Positions 33,223-41,262 of a stretch of DNA of 64,000 nucleotides are shown one piece after another. The DNA is from JAVBSX01 sp051660685. GTDB lineage: Bacteria > Planctomycetota > Planctomycetia > Pirellulales > Thermoguttaceae. Each line of letters opens with the position of its first letter. The first letter of the stretch is position 1. The stretch lies in NCBI GenBank assembly GCA_051660685.1, contig JBOFQB010000051.1, forward strand, positions 1-64,000, in the 5' to 3' direction. Position numbers and translations under genes: made by a program. Below the pieces are notes generated by a model. It was not told where the DNA came from. It saw nothing but the letters and a program-made list of their open reading frames with translations, and did no database searches.

Positions 33223-34437
33223 ATGAACCTGTCCAAACGCCAATTTTTACTCGGTCTGGGAACATTGGGAACAGCCGGAATGACCGCTTCTGTTTCCCCG
33301 GTTTTTGCGCAAACACCTCCATTGCAAGAAATAAATCAGGGTGCTGAATCAAACAATTCGGTTGTTCCTGTCGGTTCGATTTTTAACGTCAAGGATTTTG
33401 GTGCAAAAGGGGACGGTAAAACGGCAGATTCTTCGGCAATTCAAGCAGCCCTTGATGCAGCAGGTCAGGTTCGCGGGACGGTTTACTTTCCGTCCGGACA
33501 TTATCTTTGTCACGACCTGAAAGTTCGTTCGTTTACAACCGTTTATGCCGAACCAAAATGGGCTTATGGTCAAGAAGCGGGGGTCATGCTGACGCTTGAC
33601 AGTGAAGAAGCGGACTGTCTGCTTGACATAACGGACACGTTTGGGGTTCATATTCGGGGGGGCTTACTTCGCGGGAACCGGGGTGCTGCAAAGGAGCAAC
33701 ATGGAATCATGTTCAACAATGCGGTTGATTTCTCGAAAGGAGAAAATGCCCCGGTTTTGGACGAAGTTGCCGTTCACGGTTTTTCAGGACATGGTGTCTA
33801 TCTCCGACGTATTTGGTTGTTTATCATTCGACACAGCATTTTCAAGTCAAACGGCGGACATGGTGTTTGCATTTATGGTTGGGACGGATTTGTGACGGAC
33901 AATCAATTTTCGGATAATGGAAAGAGCGGATTTGGGACGGAAGAGAATGGTAGTACCGTGATGTTTACAGCGAATCGGGTTGAATGGAATCGGGAATACG
34001 GTCTTTTTCTCCAGTTTGGGGACGCTTGGAATGTGACGGGGAACTGTTTTGACCGGAATTGGGGAGCGGGGGTCTATTTGAACAAGGTGATTGACGCGAC
34101 GATTACGGGCAATGTTTTTCGTCGAAATGGTAAGGATTCGACGAAACTGTATGAGGGACTGGACGAATCGTGTCAAATTCTGCTTCGCAACTGTCGGGGA
34201 ATCTCCCTTGTCGGCAATTCCGGCGTTGTTCGTCGGGATGATGGAGCCGGAATTTACACTCCCAATTACGTTTATTGGTTCAAGAACAATTCCTGCTCTG
34301 TTGTTTCAGGTAATGCTTTTTCGGGGGGATACCTGAAAGAAGAGGTTATGGATCAAGGAAATGCGGACGATTTTCTGTTCGTCAACAACGTCGCGTCGCA
34401 ATTCGTTCTTCCCCCAGATTATGACAACGGAAGATAG
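33223..34437 (+). CDS. Exported right-handed beta-helix protein
   Basis: A 404-residue protein with a Tat-like signal (LSKRQFLLGLGTLGTAG, Lys-Arg in place of Arg-Arg, ending VFAQ). The mature part starts with the pectate-lyase-superfamily entry FNVKDFGAKGDGKTADSSAI, typical of GH28/polygalacturonase-like and tailspike proteins, and then holds repeated turns such as GLFLQFGDAWNVTGNCF, GVYLNKVIDATITGNVF and ISLVGNSGVV. The catalytic set cannot be assigned. It could be a polysaccharide lyase or hydrolase or simply a glycan-binding helix. ATG 33223 is chosen; GGGAG lies 10 bases upstream. Confidence 0.8.
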   Translation: MNLSKRQFLLGLGTLGTAGMTASVSPVFAQTPPLQEINQGAESNNSVVPVGSIFNVKDFGAKGDGKTADSSAIQAALDAAGQVRGTVYFPSGHYLCHDLKVRSFTTVYAEPKWAYGQEAGVMLTLDSEEADCLLDITDTFGVHIRGGLLRGNRGAAKEQHGIMFNNAVDFSKGENAPVLDEVAVHGFSGHGVYLRRIWLFIIRHSIFKSNGGHGVCIYGWDGFVTDNQFSDNGKSGFGTEENGSTVMFTANRVEWNREYGLFLQFGDAWNVTGNCFDRNWGAGVYLNKVIDATITGNVFRRNGKDSTKLYEGLDESCQILLRNCRGISLVGNSGVVRRDDGAGIYTPNYVYWFKNNSCSVVSGNAFSGGYLKEEVMDQGNADDFLFVNNVASQFVLPPDYDNGR

Positions 34438-34462
34438 GGAATGGGGGATAGGGAATAGGGGA

Positions 34463-34480
34463 CAGTCCGCTCACAAGTTT
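34463..34480. repeat. Solo end of a family A element
   Basis: CAGTCCGCTCACAAGTTT matches the 18-bp terminal repeat at 39754 with one change, the same change as in the copy at 13909. The rest of the element is absent. Confidence 0.55.
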
Positions 34481-34570
34481 CCGAGTTTGATTAAAATGGA
34501 ATTACGCTCAAATAAACTCGTCATTTCCGCTCGGTTTTGTTTTCCAATCCCGTCTCGACATCCTTTCCTC

Positions 34571-34745
34571 AATCCCGTCGGGATTGCAGAATGGTAGTAA
34601 ACGTCTGAGATTAAAGTCTGAACCCCGTCGGGGTTCCGTTATGGTAATGGTATAAAAATGCAGAATGACCCTAACGCAACTCCGACGGAGTTGGGGATTT
34701 ATGTGTCATTCTTTACTACCATAACGGAATGCCTAACCGGCATTC
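34571..34745. repeat. Cluster of four small palindromes
   Basis: Hairpins AATCCCGTCGGGATT (34571-34585), AACCCCGTCGGGGTT (34621-34635), AACTCCGACGGAGTT (34678-34692) and GAATGCC/GGCATTC (34727-34745) are spaced by about 35-50 bp. Between them ATGGTAGTAAA (34590) recurs inverted as TTTACTACCAT (34712), and CCGTTATGGTA (34637) recurs inverted as TACCATAACGG. This is a REP-like cluster filling the gap between the beta-helix gene and ppk1. The rest of the gap up to 35057 shows no gene. Confidence 0.75.
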
Positions 34746-35072
34746 GGGACAGGATGATTATTTTTGGTCATTCTCGGTTATTCTCTGTCGTCTTTTTTTA
34801 TCCTGTTCACAATAAGCATTGATCCGCTCGAAATACACGAAGAACATTGTTTCTCGGCTCAACAATCGTGTTACTAGCGGGATTACAGAAGAAGTCGGAA
34901 CCCGTTGACTTGTTGGACACTGTATCTTTTACAGAAAATAGGTAATCATAGGGTTGGAATGTATGATACAATGTATAAGGTACAGTTGAAAATTTGATGA
35001 ACAGAGTCTTGACCTGTTGTTGGGCAAATTGGTCTTTAAGGGAAATCGGGCAAATTCGTGTCGGCAGAAACA

Positions 35073-37178
35073 ATGAAATACGTTGATCGTGATCTGAGTT
35101 GGTTGAAATTCAATGAAAGGGTTTTGGGTGAAGCGAAAGACCCCGGAAATCCGTTGATCGAACGATTGGTTTTTTTGGGAATTTTTTCCAACAATCTGGA
35201 TGAATTCTTTCGGGTTCGGATTGGCGTTCTTCAACGGATACTCTCTTGGAAAAAAGACCGCAACATTGTTCTGGAAAAAGATTCCAACAATCCGCATGAA
35301 TTGTTCGAACGTATTCGTCGGGAAGTCTCAAGAATGCAGTTGGATTTTGAACGGACATTTGAACAGATAAAGAAGGAATTGGCGGGGAAGAATATACATT
35401 TTGTGGATGAAACGACATTGACCGTGCAACAGGGGGAGGAAGTTCGAAAGTATTTTCAGGAACATGTCCGTCCCCGACTTTTTCCGGTCATGTTACCAAG
35501 AGTCAAAAACACGAGGATGCTGCATGATGAGGCGATTTTTTTTCTGATTCGACTCTGCAAAGATGTGAGAAAAGGGGAAGGTGAAACCGAACAGTTTGCC
35601 CTTATGGAGATTCCAACCCGGGGAAGTCTTTCCCGTTTTTTTGTGATTCCTCAATCCCCCGATCATCCCAAACGTTGCGTCATTCTCCTCGATGATGTCA
35701 TTCGTTATTGTTTGTCCGACATCTTTGCTTTTCTGGGATACACAAAATTTGAAGCCTATACGTTCAAGTTCAATCGGGATGCTGAGATGGACATTGACAA
35801 CGATTTGGCGAAAAGTTTTCTTGAGACGATGCAGGAAGGGGTTAAACATCGCAAACAGGGGCGTATGGTCCGTTTTGTCTATGATGCAAGAATGCCGAAA
35901 TCGGCCAAGAAACTGCTCCAGAAAATCTTTCTTATCCGAAAAAAAAGTGATTTGCGAAAAGGGGGCAAGTACCATAATTTCAAGGATTTTATGAAATTTC
36001 CCCGCAATTGGGGTGATCCGTCCCTGCTCTATGAACCGCTTTCTCCCGTTGCATTACCCGGGGATTCGCAGATTCCTATGCTCGACCGGATTCGTCAAGG
36101 TGATGTGATGCTGCATTATCCCTACATGTCCTTTCAAAAGGTGATTGACCTTTTGCGAGAAGTTTCGATTGATCCAACTGTGAAATCAATCAAAATGACG
36201 ATTTATAGGGCTGCAAAACATTCCAAAGTGATTAATGCTTTAATCAATGCAGCCCGAAATGGGAAACAGGTAACGGTTTACGTTGAGATTCAGGCCCGAT
36301 TTGATGAAGCGGCGAACATTAACTGGATTTTACAACTTCAGGAAGAGGTGGGGATCAAGGTTTTGCCGACATTGCCCGGGTATAAGGTTCATTGCAAGAT
36401 CATGGACATTGCGAGAAAAGAGGGGGACCGAATTGTTCATTATGCGGCAATTGGAACAGGCAATCCGAATGAGATAACATCGCGGATTTATGCGGATGAA
36501 CATCTTTTGACAGCCGATCCGCGAATTACGGCGGATGTCACAAAAGTCTTTCGGTTCTTGGGTGCTCAAAAATACGATGCCCCGGATTGCGAAACACTCA
36601 TTGTTTCACCTTTTGCGACTCGACGTTTTTTCATCAAGATGCTCAACCAAGAAATTCGTAATGCATCCAAAGGTTTACCCGCTTGGGCTTATATCAAGCT
36701 GAACAATCTTTCGGACAAGAAAATGGTTGACAAACTGTATGAAGCGAGTCAGAAGGGGGTTCATCTCCGTTTGATTGTGCGGGGAATTTGCACCCTTATA
36801 CCTGGAATGCCCGGAATGAGTGAAAATATTCGGGCGATTCGGATTGTGGACCGTTTTTTGGAACATTCCCGGGTTATGATTTTCTGCAATAACGAAGAGA
36901 ATCGCTATTTCATTGGTTCTGCGGATTGGATGGAACGAAATTTCGATCATCGAATTGAGGTGACGACGCCGATTTTTGACCGCTTGATTCAGGAAAATTT
37001 GCGTCAAATGCTGGAGATACAATTTGCCGATAATGTTAAGGCAACCCCTATTGTTGACGGAGATGCCAAACGGACCTCAAAGCGGCGTCTGGGGCGGAAA
37101 ATTCAGTCACAAATCGGTTTTTATAACCTGCTCAAAGACGGTAAAGAACGAATGACCATAAAAAATCTGGAAGAATAG
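35073..37178 (+). CDS. ppk1: Polyphosphate kinase 1
   Basis: A 701-residue enzyme that builds polyphosphate from ATP. It shows the N-terminal YVDRDLSWLKFNERVL, HYPYMSFQKVIDLLREV near 350, the catalytic phospholipase-D-like histidine region PGYKVHCKIMDIA near 437, and FIGSADWMERNFDHRIEV near 620. Length matches the family. ATG 35073 is used; an in-frame GTG at 35058 is an equally possible start and no clear Shine-Dalgarno decides. The exopolyphosphatase-like gene follows after 10 bp, giving a synthesis/degradation operon. Confidence 0.95.
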   Translation: MKYVDRDLSWLKFNERVLGEAKDPGNPLIERLVFLGIFSNNLDEFFRVRIGVLQRILSWKKDRNIVLEKDSNNPHELFERIRREVSRMQLDFERTFEQIKKELAGKNIHFVDETTLTVQQGEEVRKYFQEHVRPRLFPVMLPRVKNTRMLHDEAIFFLIRLCKDVRKGEGETEQFALMEIPTRGSLSRFFVIPQSPDHPKRCVILLDDVIRYCLSDIFAFLGYTKFEAYTFKFNRDAEMDIDNDLAKSFLETMQEGVKHRKQGRMVRFVYDARMPKSAKKLLQKIFLIRKKSDLRKGGKYHNFKDFMKFPRNWGDPSLLYEPLSPVALPGDSQIPMLDRIRQGDVMLHYPYMSFQKVIDLLREVSIDPTVKSIKMTIYRAAKHSKVINALINAARNGKQVTVYVEIQARFDEAANINWILQLQEEVGIKVLPTLPGYKVHCKIMDIARKEGDRIVHYAAIGTGNPNEITSRIYADEHLLTADPRITADVTKVFRFLGAQKYDAPDCETLIVSPFATRRFFIKMLNQEIRNASKGLPAWAYIKLNNLSDKKMVDKLYEASQKGVHLRLIVRGICTLIPGMPGMSENIRAIRIVDRFLEHSRVMIFCNNEENRYFIGSADWMERNFDHRIEVTTPIFDRLIQENLRQMLEIQFADNVKATPIVDGDAKRTSKRRLGRKIQSQIGFYNLLKDGKERMTIKNLEE

Positions 37179-37188
37179 TGAACACACA

Positions 37189-38076
37189 ATGATTTTTGCG
37201 TCGATTGATATTGGTTCAAATGCGGGGCGATTACTGATTGCGAGCGTTCTGGAAACGGATAATGGTCCCAAAACCGTCGAATTGGCGTTCGTCCGGGTCC
37301 CCTTACGGTTAGGCGATGATGTTTTTCAATTCGGTTCCGTCTCGCCCCAACGTCTTGAAATGCTCCTGAAAACCTTGAACGCTTATCGTCTGATTATGGA
37401 GGTGTATGAACCCCGGGCATTTCGAGCATGTGCAACAGCTGCAATGAGAGAAGCGGGCAACCGCGAGCAGATTGTCGATCAGGTCCGGCGAAAAGTTGGT
37501 ATTGAATTGGAAGTGATTAGCGGTTTGGATGAAGCGAACATTATTCGTGAGTCCAATAATTGGGTTCATCCTGAAAGTGTGGACACGCTCATGTATGTTG
37601 ATGTTGGGGGGGGGAGTACGGAAATCTCTTTTCTCAAGGATCATACGTTCATTCGGTCTGAATCGTTTAACATTGGAACAATCCGCCTGTTGCACAATCA
37701 GGTGACAGAGGAGGAGTTGGAACGACTTGAGAATTGGCTCCATGAAACCAGTCCTTCTCTTGGAACCATTTTGGCAGTTGGATCGGGGGGAAACATTAAC
37801 AAGTTGGCGAAGATGTACGGCAATTTGCGGGGAGATACAATGACCTTGGACGAATTGCAAGGGGGATATAAGACCTTAAAGAAGACGACATTGTTGGAGC
37901 GGATTGAGAAGATGGGGATGAAGCCGGATCGGGCTGATGTTATTATCCCGGCTGCAAGACTTTTTGTCAAAATACTCAAATCATCACATGCCCAACAAAT
38001 TTACGTTCCCAAAGTCGGTCTTGCAGACGGTTTGATTTACCAGCTTTACCATGATTACAAGGATCAGACCTCGTAA
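37189..38076 (+). CDS. ppx: Ppx/GppA family phosphatase
   Basis: A 295-residue protein of the actin-like ASKHA superfamily that cleaves polyphosphate ends or pppGpp. It has the phosphate-1 motif SIDIGSNAGRLLIA, RACATAAMREAGN near 80, the phosphate-2 motif YVDVGGGSTEISFL near 133 and the adenosine-side AVGSGGNINKLAK near 198. It is the short form, without the C-terminal HD domain of E. coli Ppx. Placement 10 bp behind ppk1 argues for a role in polyphosphate turnover. Confidence 0.9.
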   Translation: MIFASIDIGSNAGRLLIASVLETDNGPKTVELAFVRVPLRLGDDVFQFGSVSPQRLEMLLKTLNAYRLIMEVYEPRAFRACATAAMREAGNREQIVDQVRRKVGIELEVISGLDEANIIRESNNWVHPESVDTLMYVDVGGGSTEISFLKDHTFIRSESFNIGTIRLLHNQVTEEELERLENWLHETSPSLGTILAVGSGGNINKLAKMYGNLRGDTMTLDELQGGYKTLKKTTLLERIEKMGMKPDRADVIIPAARLFVKILKSSHAQQIYVPKVGLADGLIYQLYHDYKDQTS

Positions 38077-38113
38077 ATCCTCACTCTTCCCGTCTCCCTT
38101 TTCTTTCTCTGCT

Positions 38114-38132
38114 CGCGATACGTTGTATCGCG
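38114..38132. repeat. Dispersed hairpin CGCGATACGTTGTATCGCG, copy 1
   Basis: An 8-bp perfect stem with a 3-base loop, followed by GCTAAAC. The reverse complement with the same flank is at 50467-50485. Lying after ppx and after the LptA-like gene, it may help end transcription, but no T-tract follows. Confidence 0.6.
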
Positions 38133-38147
38133 GCTAAACAATAGGTG

Positions 38148-38216
38148 TATCCCAAACAGTTATCCCAAACAGTCTAACCGTTTTATTTGAAACAGTTTTC
38201 CTAACCGTTTGGGATA
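38148..38216. repeat. Tandem and inverted TATCCCAAACAGT repeat
   Basis: TATCCCAAACAGT is tandemly duplicated (38148-38160, 38161-38173) and ACCGTTTGGGATA (38204-38216) is its near-exact inverse, making a stem with a 30-base loop. The gap from 38217 to 38594 shows nothing else recognisable. Confidence 0.5.
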
Positions 38217-38594
38217 TGCCTTATATCGGGCAACCGGCATGTGTGCAGGTGCATGATTTTGCTGCATTATTTTGCAACATGTCTGGGCAGAATAATACGG
38301 GATTGAGTTCAGCCCAAGTCCAATAATCGCACAACAGGTTAACGAACAACAGTTCAATCTATGTTGGGCAACGTTTTTTGGGTCGTCTCGCCAAATCACT
38401 CGGATTCCGAAAGTAAACCGATATTGCCCGTTTCGCCCGACCTTTTTGGGGCGTTTGGAACAAAATCCGCGTTTTCATGTCTCAAAAGGAAAAACAAAGT
38501 AAAAAAACAGTCGGTTTTGGCACGCTTCTTGCTCCATGTCTATCACAGTGATTCCGTCACATCTCACATTCAGAACGTCGAAAGGGCAACAACA

Positions 38595-39536
38595 ATGAAA
38601 ACCAACCAATACCTCATTGCGACTCTTGCGGTTTTAGTCGTTTTATTTGCTTCATCTGGGGTTTATGCCGACACGATCAGTGTTGGGACGACCGTTGACA
38701 GTTATGGTCAATGGTCCGCCTATTATCTTGGTCCCAATTATGCCTACTATAGTGGATCGAATGACAAAGCATGGAATTACAATGCGAACCGGGAAATAAG
38801 TGATAACTACTATGCGGCTGCAAGGGATGACAATGCAACAGCAACTTTGTACACTCTTTTTGCGACCCAAAAGGAGAATGGTGAGACATCAGAGATACTC
38901 ACTTACAGTAGTACCGATTGGCCGATGTCGCAGGAAGATGGTCGTCATGCCGAACACGGCGGTTATGAATATGCGTATGGTTGGCAACAGGCTCAGGAAG
39001 GATACAAATGGATTGGTACGACAGATGGTGCAGGAGGAGGATTGGGCGGTAATTACGTTGGTTTTTACGCTTTCGAGTACACCTTTTTGGCAGGTGATTC
39101 GGTTGACAAGATGAAGTACCTGATTGGTGGAATTCGTTCGGACAACGATCTTCTGGGCGTTTACCTCAATGGTGTCATTTTGGACGGTTTTAAGGATATT
39201 GCCTTTTACGACAGTGTTCACACGGATAAGAATTTTGGTGATATTTGGGATAATGGGTATTTTGACACCTCTTATCTTACAGGAACCTTTAACCTGAATC
39301 CTAATGGTCAGAATACAATGGTCTTCCTTGTCGGCAACGCGCCCAAATCGTGGGAATTGGATTGGAATGATGGAGCGACGAACATTTACATGAATCCGGT
39401 TGGTTTTTACTCGAACCTTCAGTTTTCAACTCAACGACCGGATTTTGGTAATGAGACACCTGAACCGGCAACCCTGCTGTTGTTCGGACTCAGTTTCTCT
39501 GTTCTTCCCTTTGCACGTCGGGTGCTGAAAAAGTAA
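38595..39536 (+). CDS. PEP-CTERM sorted exported protein
   Basis: A 313-residue protein. Residues 1-25 form a signal peptide (LIATLAVLVVLFASSGVYA). The mature part is rich in Tyr, Asn, Gly and Asp without a recognised domain. The C terminus has the sorting tripartite tail: TPEPATLLLFGLSFSVLPFA and then ARRVLKK, so it should be processed by an exosortase and placed in the extracellular matrix or cell surface. No exosortase gene is in the window. ATG 38595 is chosen because it starts the signal peptide; the frame is open upstream but unconserved in character. Confidence 0.82.
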   Translation: MKTNQYLIATLAVLVVLFASSGVYADTISVGTTVDSYGQWSAYYLGPNYAYYSGSNDKAWNYNANREISDNYYAAARDDNATATLYTLFATQKENGETSEILTYSSTDWPMSQEDGRHAEHGGYEYAYGWQQAQEGYKWIGTTDGAGGGLGGNYVGFYAFEYTFLAGDSVDKMKYLIGGIRSDNDLLGVYLNGVILDGFKDIAFYDSVHTDKNFGDIWDNGYFDTSYLTGTFNLNPNGQNTMVFLVGNAPKSWELDWNDGATNIYMNPVGFYSNLQFSTQRPDFGNETPEPATLLLFGLSFSVLPFARRVLKK

Positions 39537-39603
39537 TGAAGACGACTTTTTCTGCCCTTGAATCAATCAAAAGAATGGTGTGCAGGATGTACAGATTGTG
39601 GAC

Positions 39604-39635
39604 CGGGGTGAAGGGAGTAACTGACTGCAACCCCG
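39604..39635. repeat. Hairpin repeat CGGGGT...ACCCCG, copy 2
   Basis: CGGGGTGAAGGGAGTAACTG and ACCCCGGGT enclose a short loop. It is related to the hairpin at 23315-23339. Confidence 0.45.
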
Positions 39636-39743
39636 GGTTGACATGATGTCGAAATCAGTCGGTTAAATCTCCGCGCCGTTTGCGACTTTGCAAGCAACAT
39701 CTCCCCCGAAAAACGGCATTTGCCGTTCTTGGTTTTGTTGATT

Positions 39744-39941
39744 GGTACAAAAGCAGTCCGCTAACAAGTTTGGTTTTGCGACCTGAATTGAGTTGGATTG
39801 GACGGACGTTTTTTACCACGAAATGCACGAAAAACACGAAAAACAGTATTTTGTGAGGTTTTCGTGTTTTTTGTGATTTTCGTGGTTCAAAAATGAAAAT
39901 ACTCTTTTTCCCAAAACTTGTTAGCGGACTGGGTACAAAAG
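39744..39941. mobile_element. Family A MITE-like element with target-site duplication
   Basis: The element is 39754-39931 (178 bp). It starts with CAGTCCGCTAACAAGTTT and ends with the perfect reverse complement AAACTTGTTAGCGGACTG. It is flanked on both sides by GGTACAAAAG (39744-39753 and 39932-39941), a perfect 10-bp direct repeat and so a likely target-site duplication. Inside, CCACGAAATGCACGAAAAAC and TTTTGTGATTTTCGTGG form a long palindromic core. No coding capacity, so it would move only with a transposase supplied elsewhere. Confidence 0.9.
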
Positions 39942-39962
39942 AGGAACGCCCCTAATTTCCTC

Positions 39963-39992
39963 TTGACACTTGATGAGGATACGGCCTATACT
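39963..39992 (+). promoter_or_regulatory. Predicted sigma-70 type promoter of the cvpA-like gene
   Basis: TTGACA (39963-39968), an 18-bp spacer and TATACT (39987-39992), 82 bp upstream of the gene at 40074. The -35 box is perfect. It lies 21 bp after the family A insertion. Confidence 0.7.
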
Positions 39993-40073
39993 CCCCCGTT
40001 CTGTTCTCATCCGGTTTGAGCCGGTCTCTCTTACCAAAAAAGAGTTCACGACGGTCTCCCCAAATACGGTATT

Positions 40074-40973
40074 ATGTCCGAATCGCAAATTTTTGACCTC
40101 ATTGTTCTCGCTCTACTCGCTTGGATGACGTTGCGCGGTCTCATGCTCGGAATGGTCTCGCAACTTGCTTCGCTCGTTGCGCTCGCTCTCAGTTGGGCGG
40201 TCGCAACCCAGTTCAGCCCCAATCTGGCCCCCCTGATTTCCGCTGAACCTCCTTGGAATAAGATTTGTGCAATGCTGATCCTGTTTCTCGGAACAACCGT
40301 TGCAATCATGGTTCTCAAACGTTGCGTTGCAGGTGTTTTGAAAACCGTTCGTTTACAAAACTTTGACCGACTTTTGGGTGCTGTCTTCGGCTTGCTCAAA
40401 GGGGTCATTTTGTGTCTGATTATCACCTTTTTTGCGGTTACTCTTTCAGACCGTTCCAAAACAATGGTGTTCGATTCGGTTTGCGGAACCTATTTGGTTC
40501 ACGGAGTTGATAAAGTCGGTGCTCTCTTGCCCGATGATGCCAACATTTTGGTCAAAAAGAGTCTCGACGGTTTTCGGGAACGTGTTCAAACGGAAATTCC
40601 TGACAACAACAAAAATCTGCTCGATTCGGTCAAGGGGATACTGGAAAAAGTGCCGTTTTGGGGAACAAATCCGAGTACCTCTTTCAAGGGGCAGGAAGAA
40701 ACATCAACGTTCTCGAATTCGGTTCCTCACGCAACAATGGAACCAGCTCGTCTCCCTTTTGCCCATTCCGTTGACAAAGCAATTGCCCCTTCTGTTGATT
40801 CTGCTGTTGCCCCTTCTGTCGGTTCTGTTATTACCTCTTCTGTTGACCCTGTTATTGCTCCTTCTGTTGAAACATCTTCCAAACGGAATCAGTCCATTGG
40901 AACGGTTACACCCTTTCAACCGAGCATGACCGGTTTTCCGCCTATGATTCCGTCAAGAAATTCAGGGGAATGA
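40074..40973 (+). CDS. CvpA family membrane protein
   Basis: A 299-residue inner-membrane protein. Residues 5-130 hold four hydrophobic helices in the CvpA pattern (IFDLIVLALLAWMTLRGLML, GMVSQLASLVALALSWAV, LLGAVFGLLKGVILCLIITF). In other bacteria CvpA affects colicin V export, envelope stress and biofilm. The C-terminal half is soluble; residues about 230-265 are five 8-residue repeats of the form SVDxxIAP coded by a 24-bp tandem repeat (40766-40870). It starts behind a good promoter. Confidence 0.8.
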   Translation: MSESQIFDLIVLALLAWMTLRGLMLGMVSQLASLVALALSWAVATQFSPNLAPLISAEPPWNKICAMLILFLGTTVAIMVLKRCVAGVLKTVRLQNFDRLLGAVFGLLKGVILCLIITFFAVTLSDRSKTMVFDSVCGTYLVHGVDKVGALLPDDANILVKKSLDGFRERVQTEIPDNNKNLLDSVKGILEKVPFWGTNPSTSFKGQEETSTFSNSVPHATMEPARLPFAHSVDKAIAPSVDSAVAPSVGSVITSSVDPVIAPSVETSSKRNQSIGTVTPFQPSMTGFPPMIPSRNSGE

Positions 40974-41095
40974 CAGCGACGCAATCGTAAGAAAGAGTCA
41001 ACAAAGACAATCTGTCGATTGCGGCTTGAGAAAGAGGGAAAATTTGATATTATGTCAACTCGTAATGAACGAGTAAAACGAGTCATTTGCTTTTA

Positions 41096-41113
41096 TAGTC
41101 GGTTATGCGACTA
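41096..41113. promoter_or_regulatory. Hairpin TAGTCG/CGACTA
   Basis: TAGTCGGTTATGCGACTA forms a 6-bp stem with a 6-base loop in the leader region of the next gene. The role is unknown. Confidence 0.25.
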
Positions 41114-41262
41114 CTTTCATTAGAGTTGTTCGGGAACTCAAAATTATTCTGCCTATTTTCTCAACCGAATACATTTTTGGAAGAATAGGTAGTTTTTTTG
41201 CGTATTCCAATCGGTTGCCAAACAAGTCTATTCAAGTTAACCTTCCAGTTGTTCAACGGATT

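Noticed and set aside
34571..34745. Possible CRISPR array from evenly spaced hairpins
   Set aside because: Only three or four short palindromes of differing sequence with shared, not unique, spacers; no cas genes nearby.
41215..41262. TTG start 16 codons upstream for the Ser-repeat membrane protein
   Set aside because: No Shine-Dalgarno and no protein feature supports the extension; ATG 41263 was preferred, although with low certainty.
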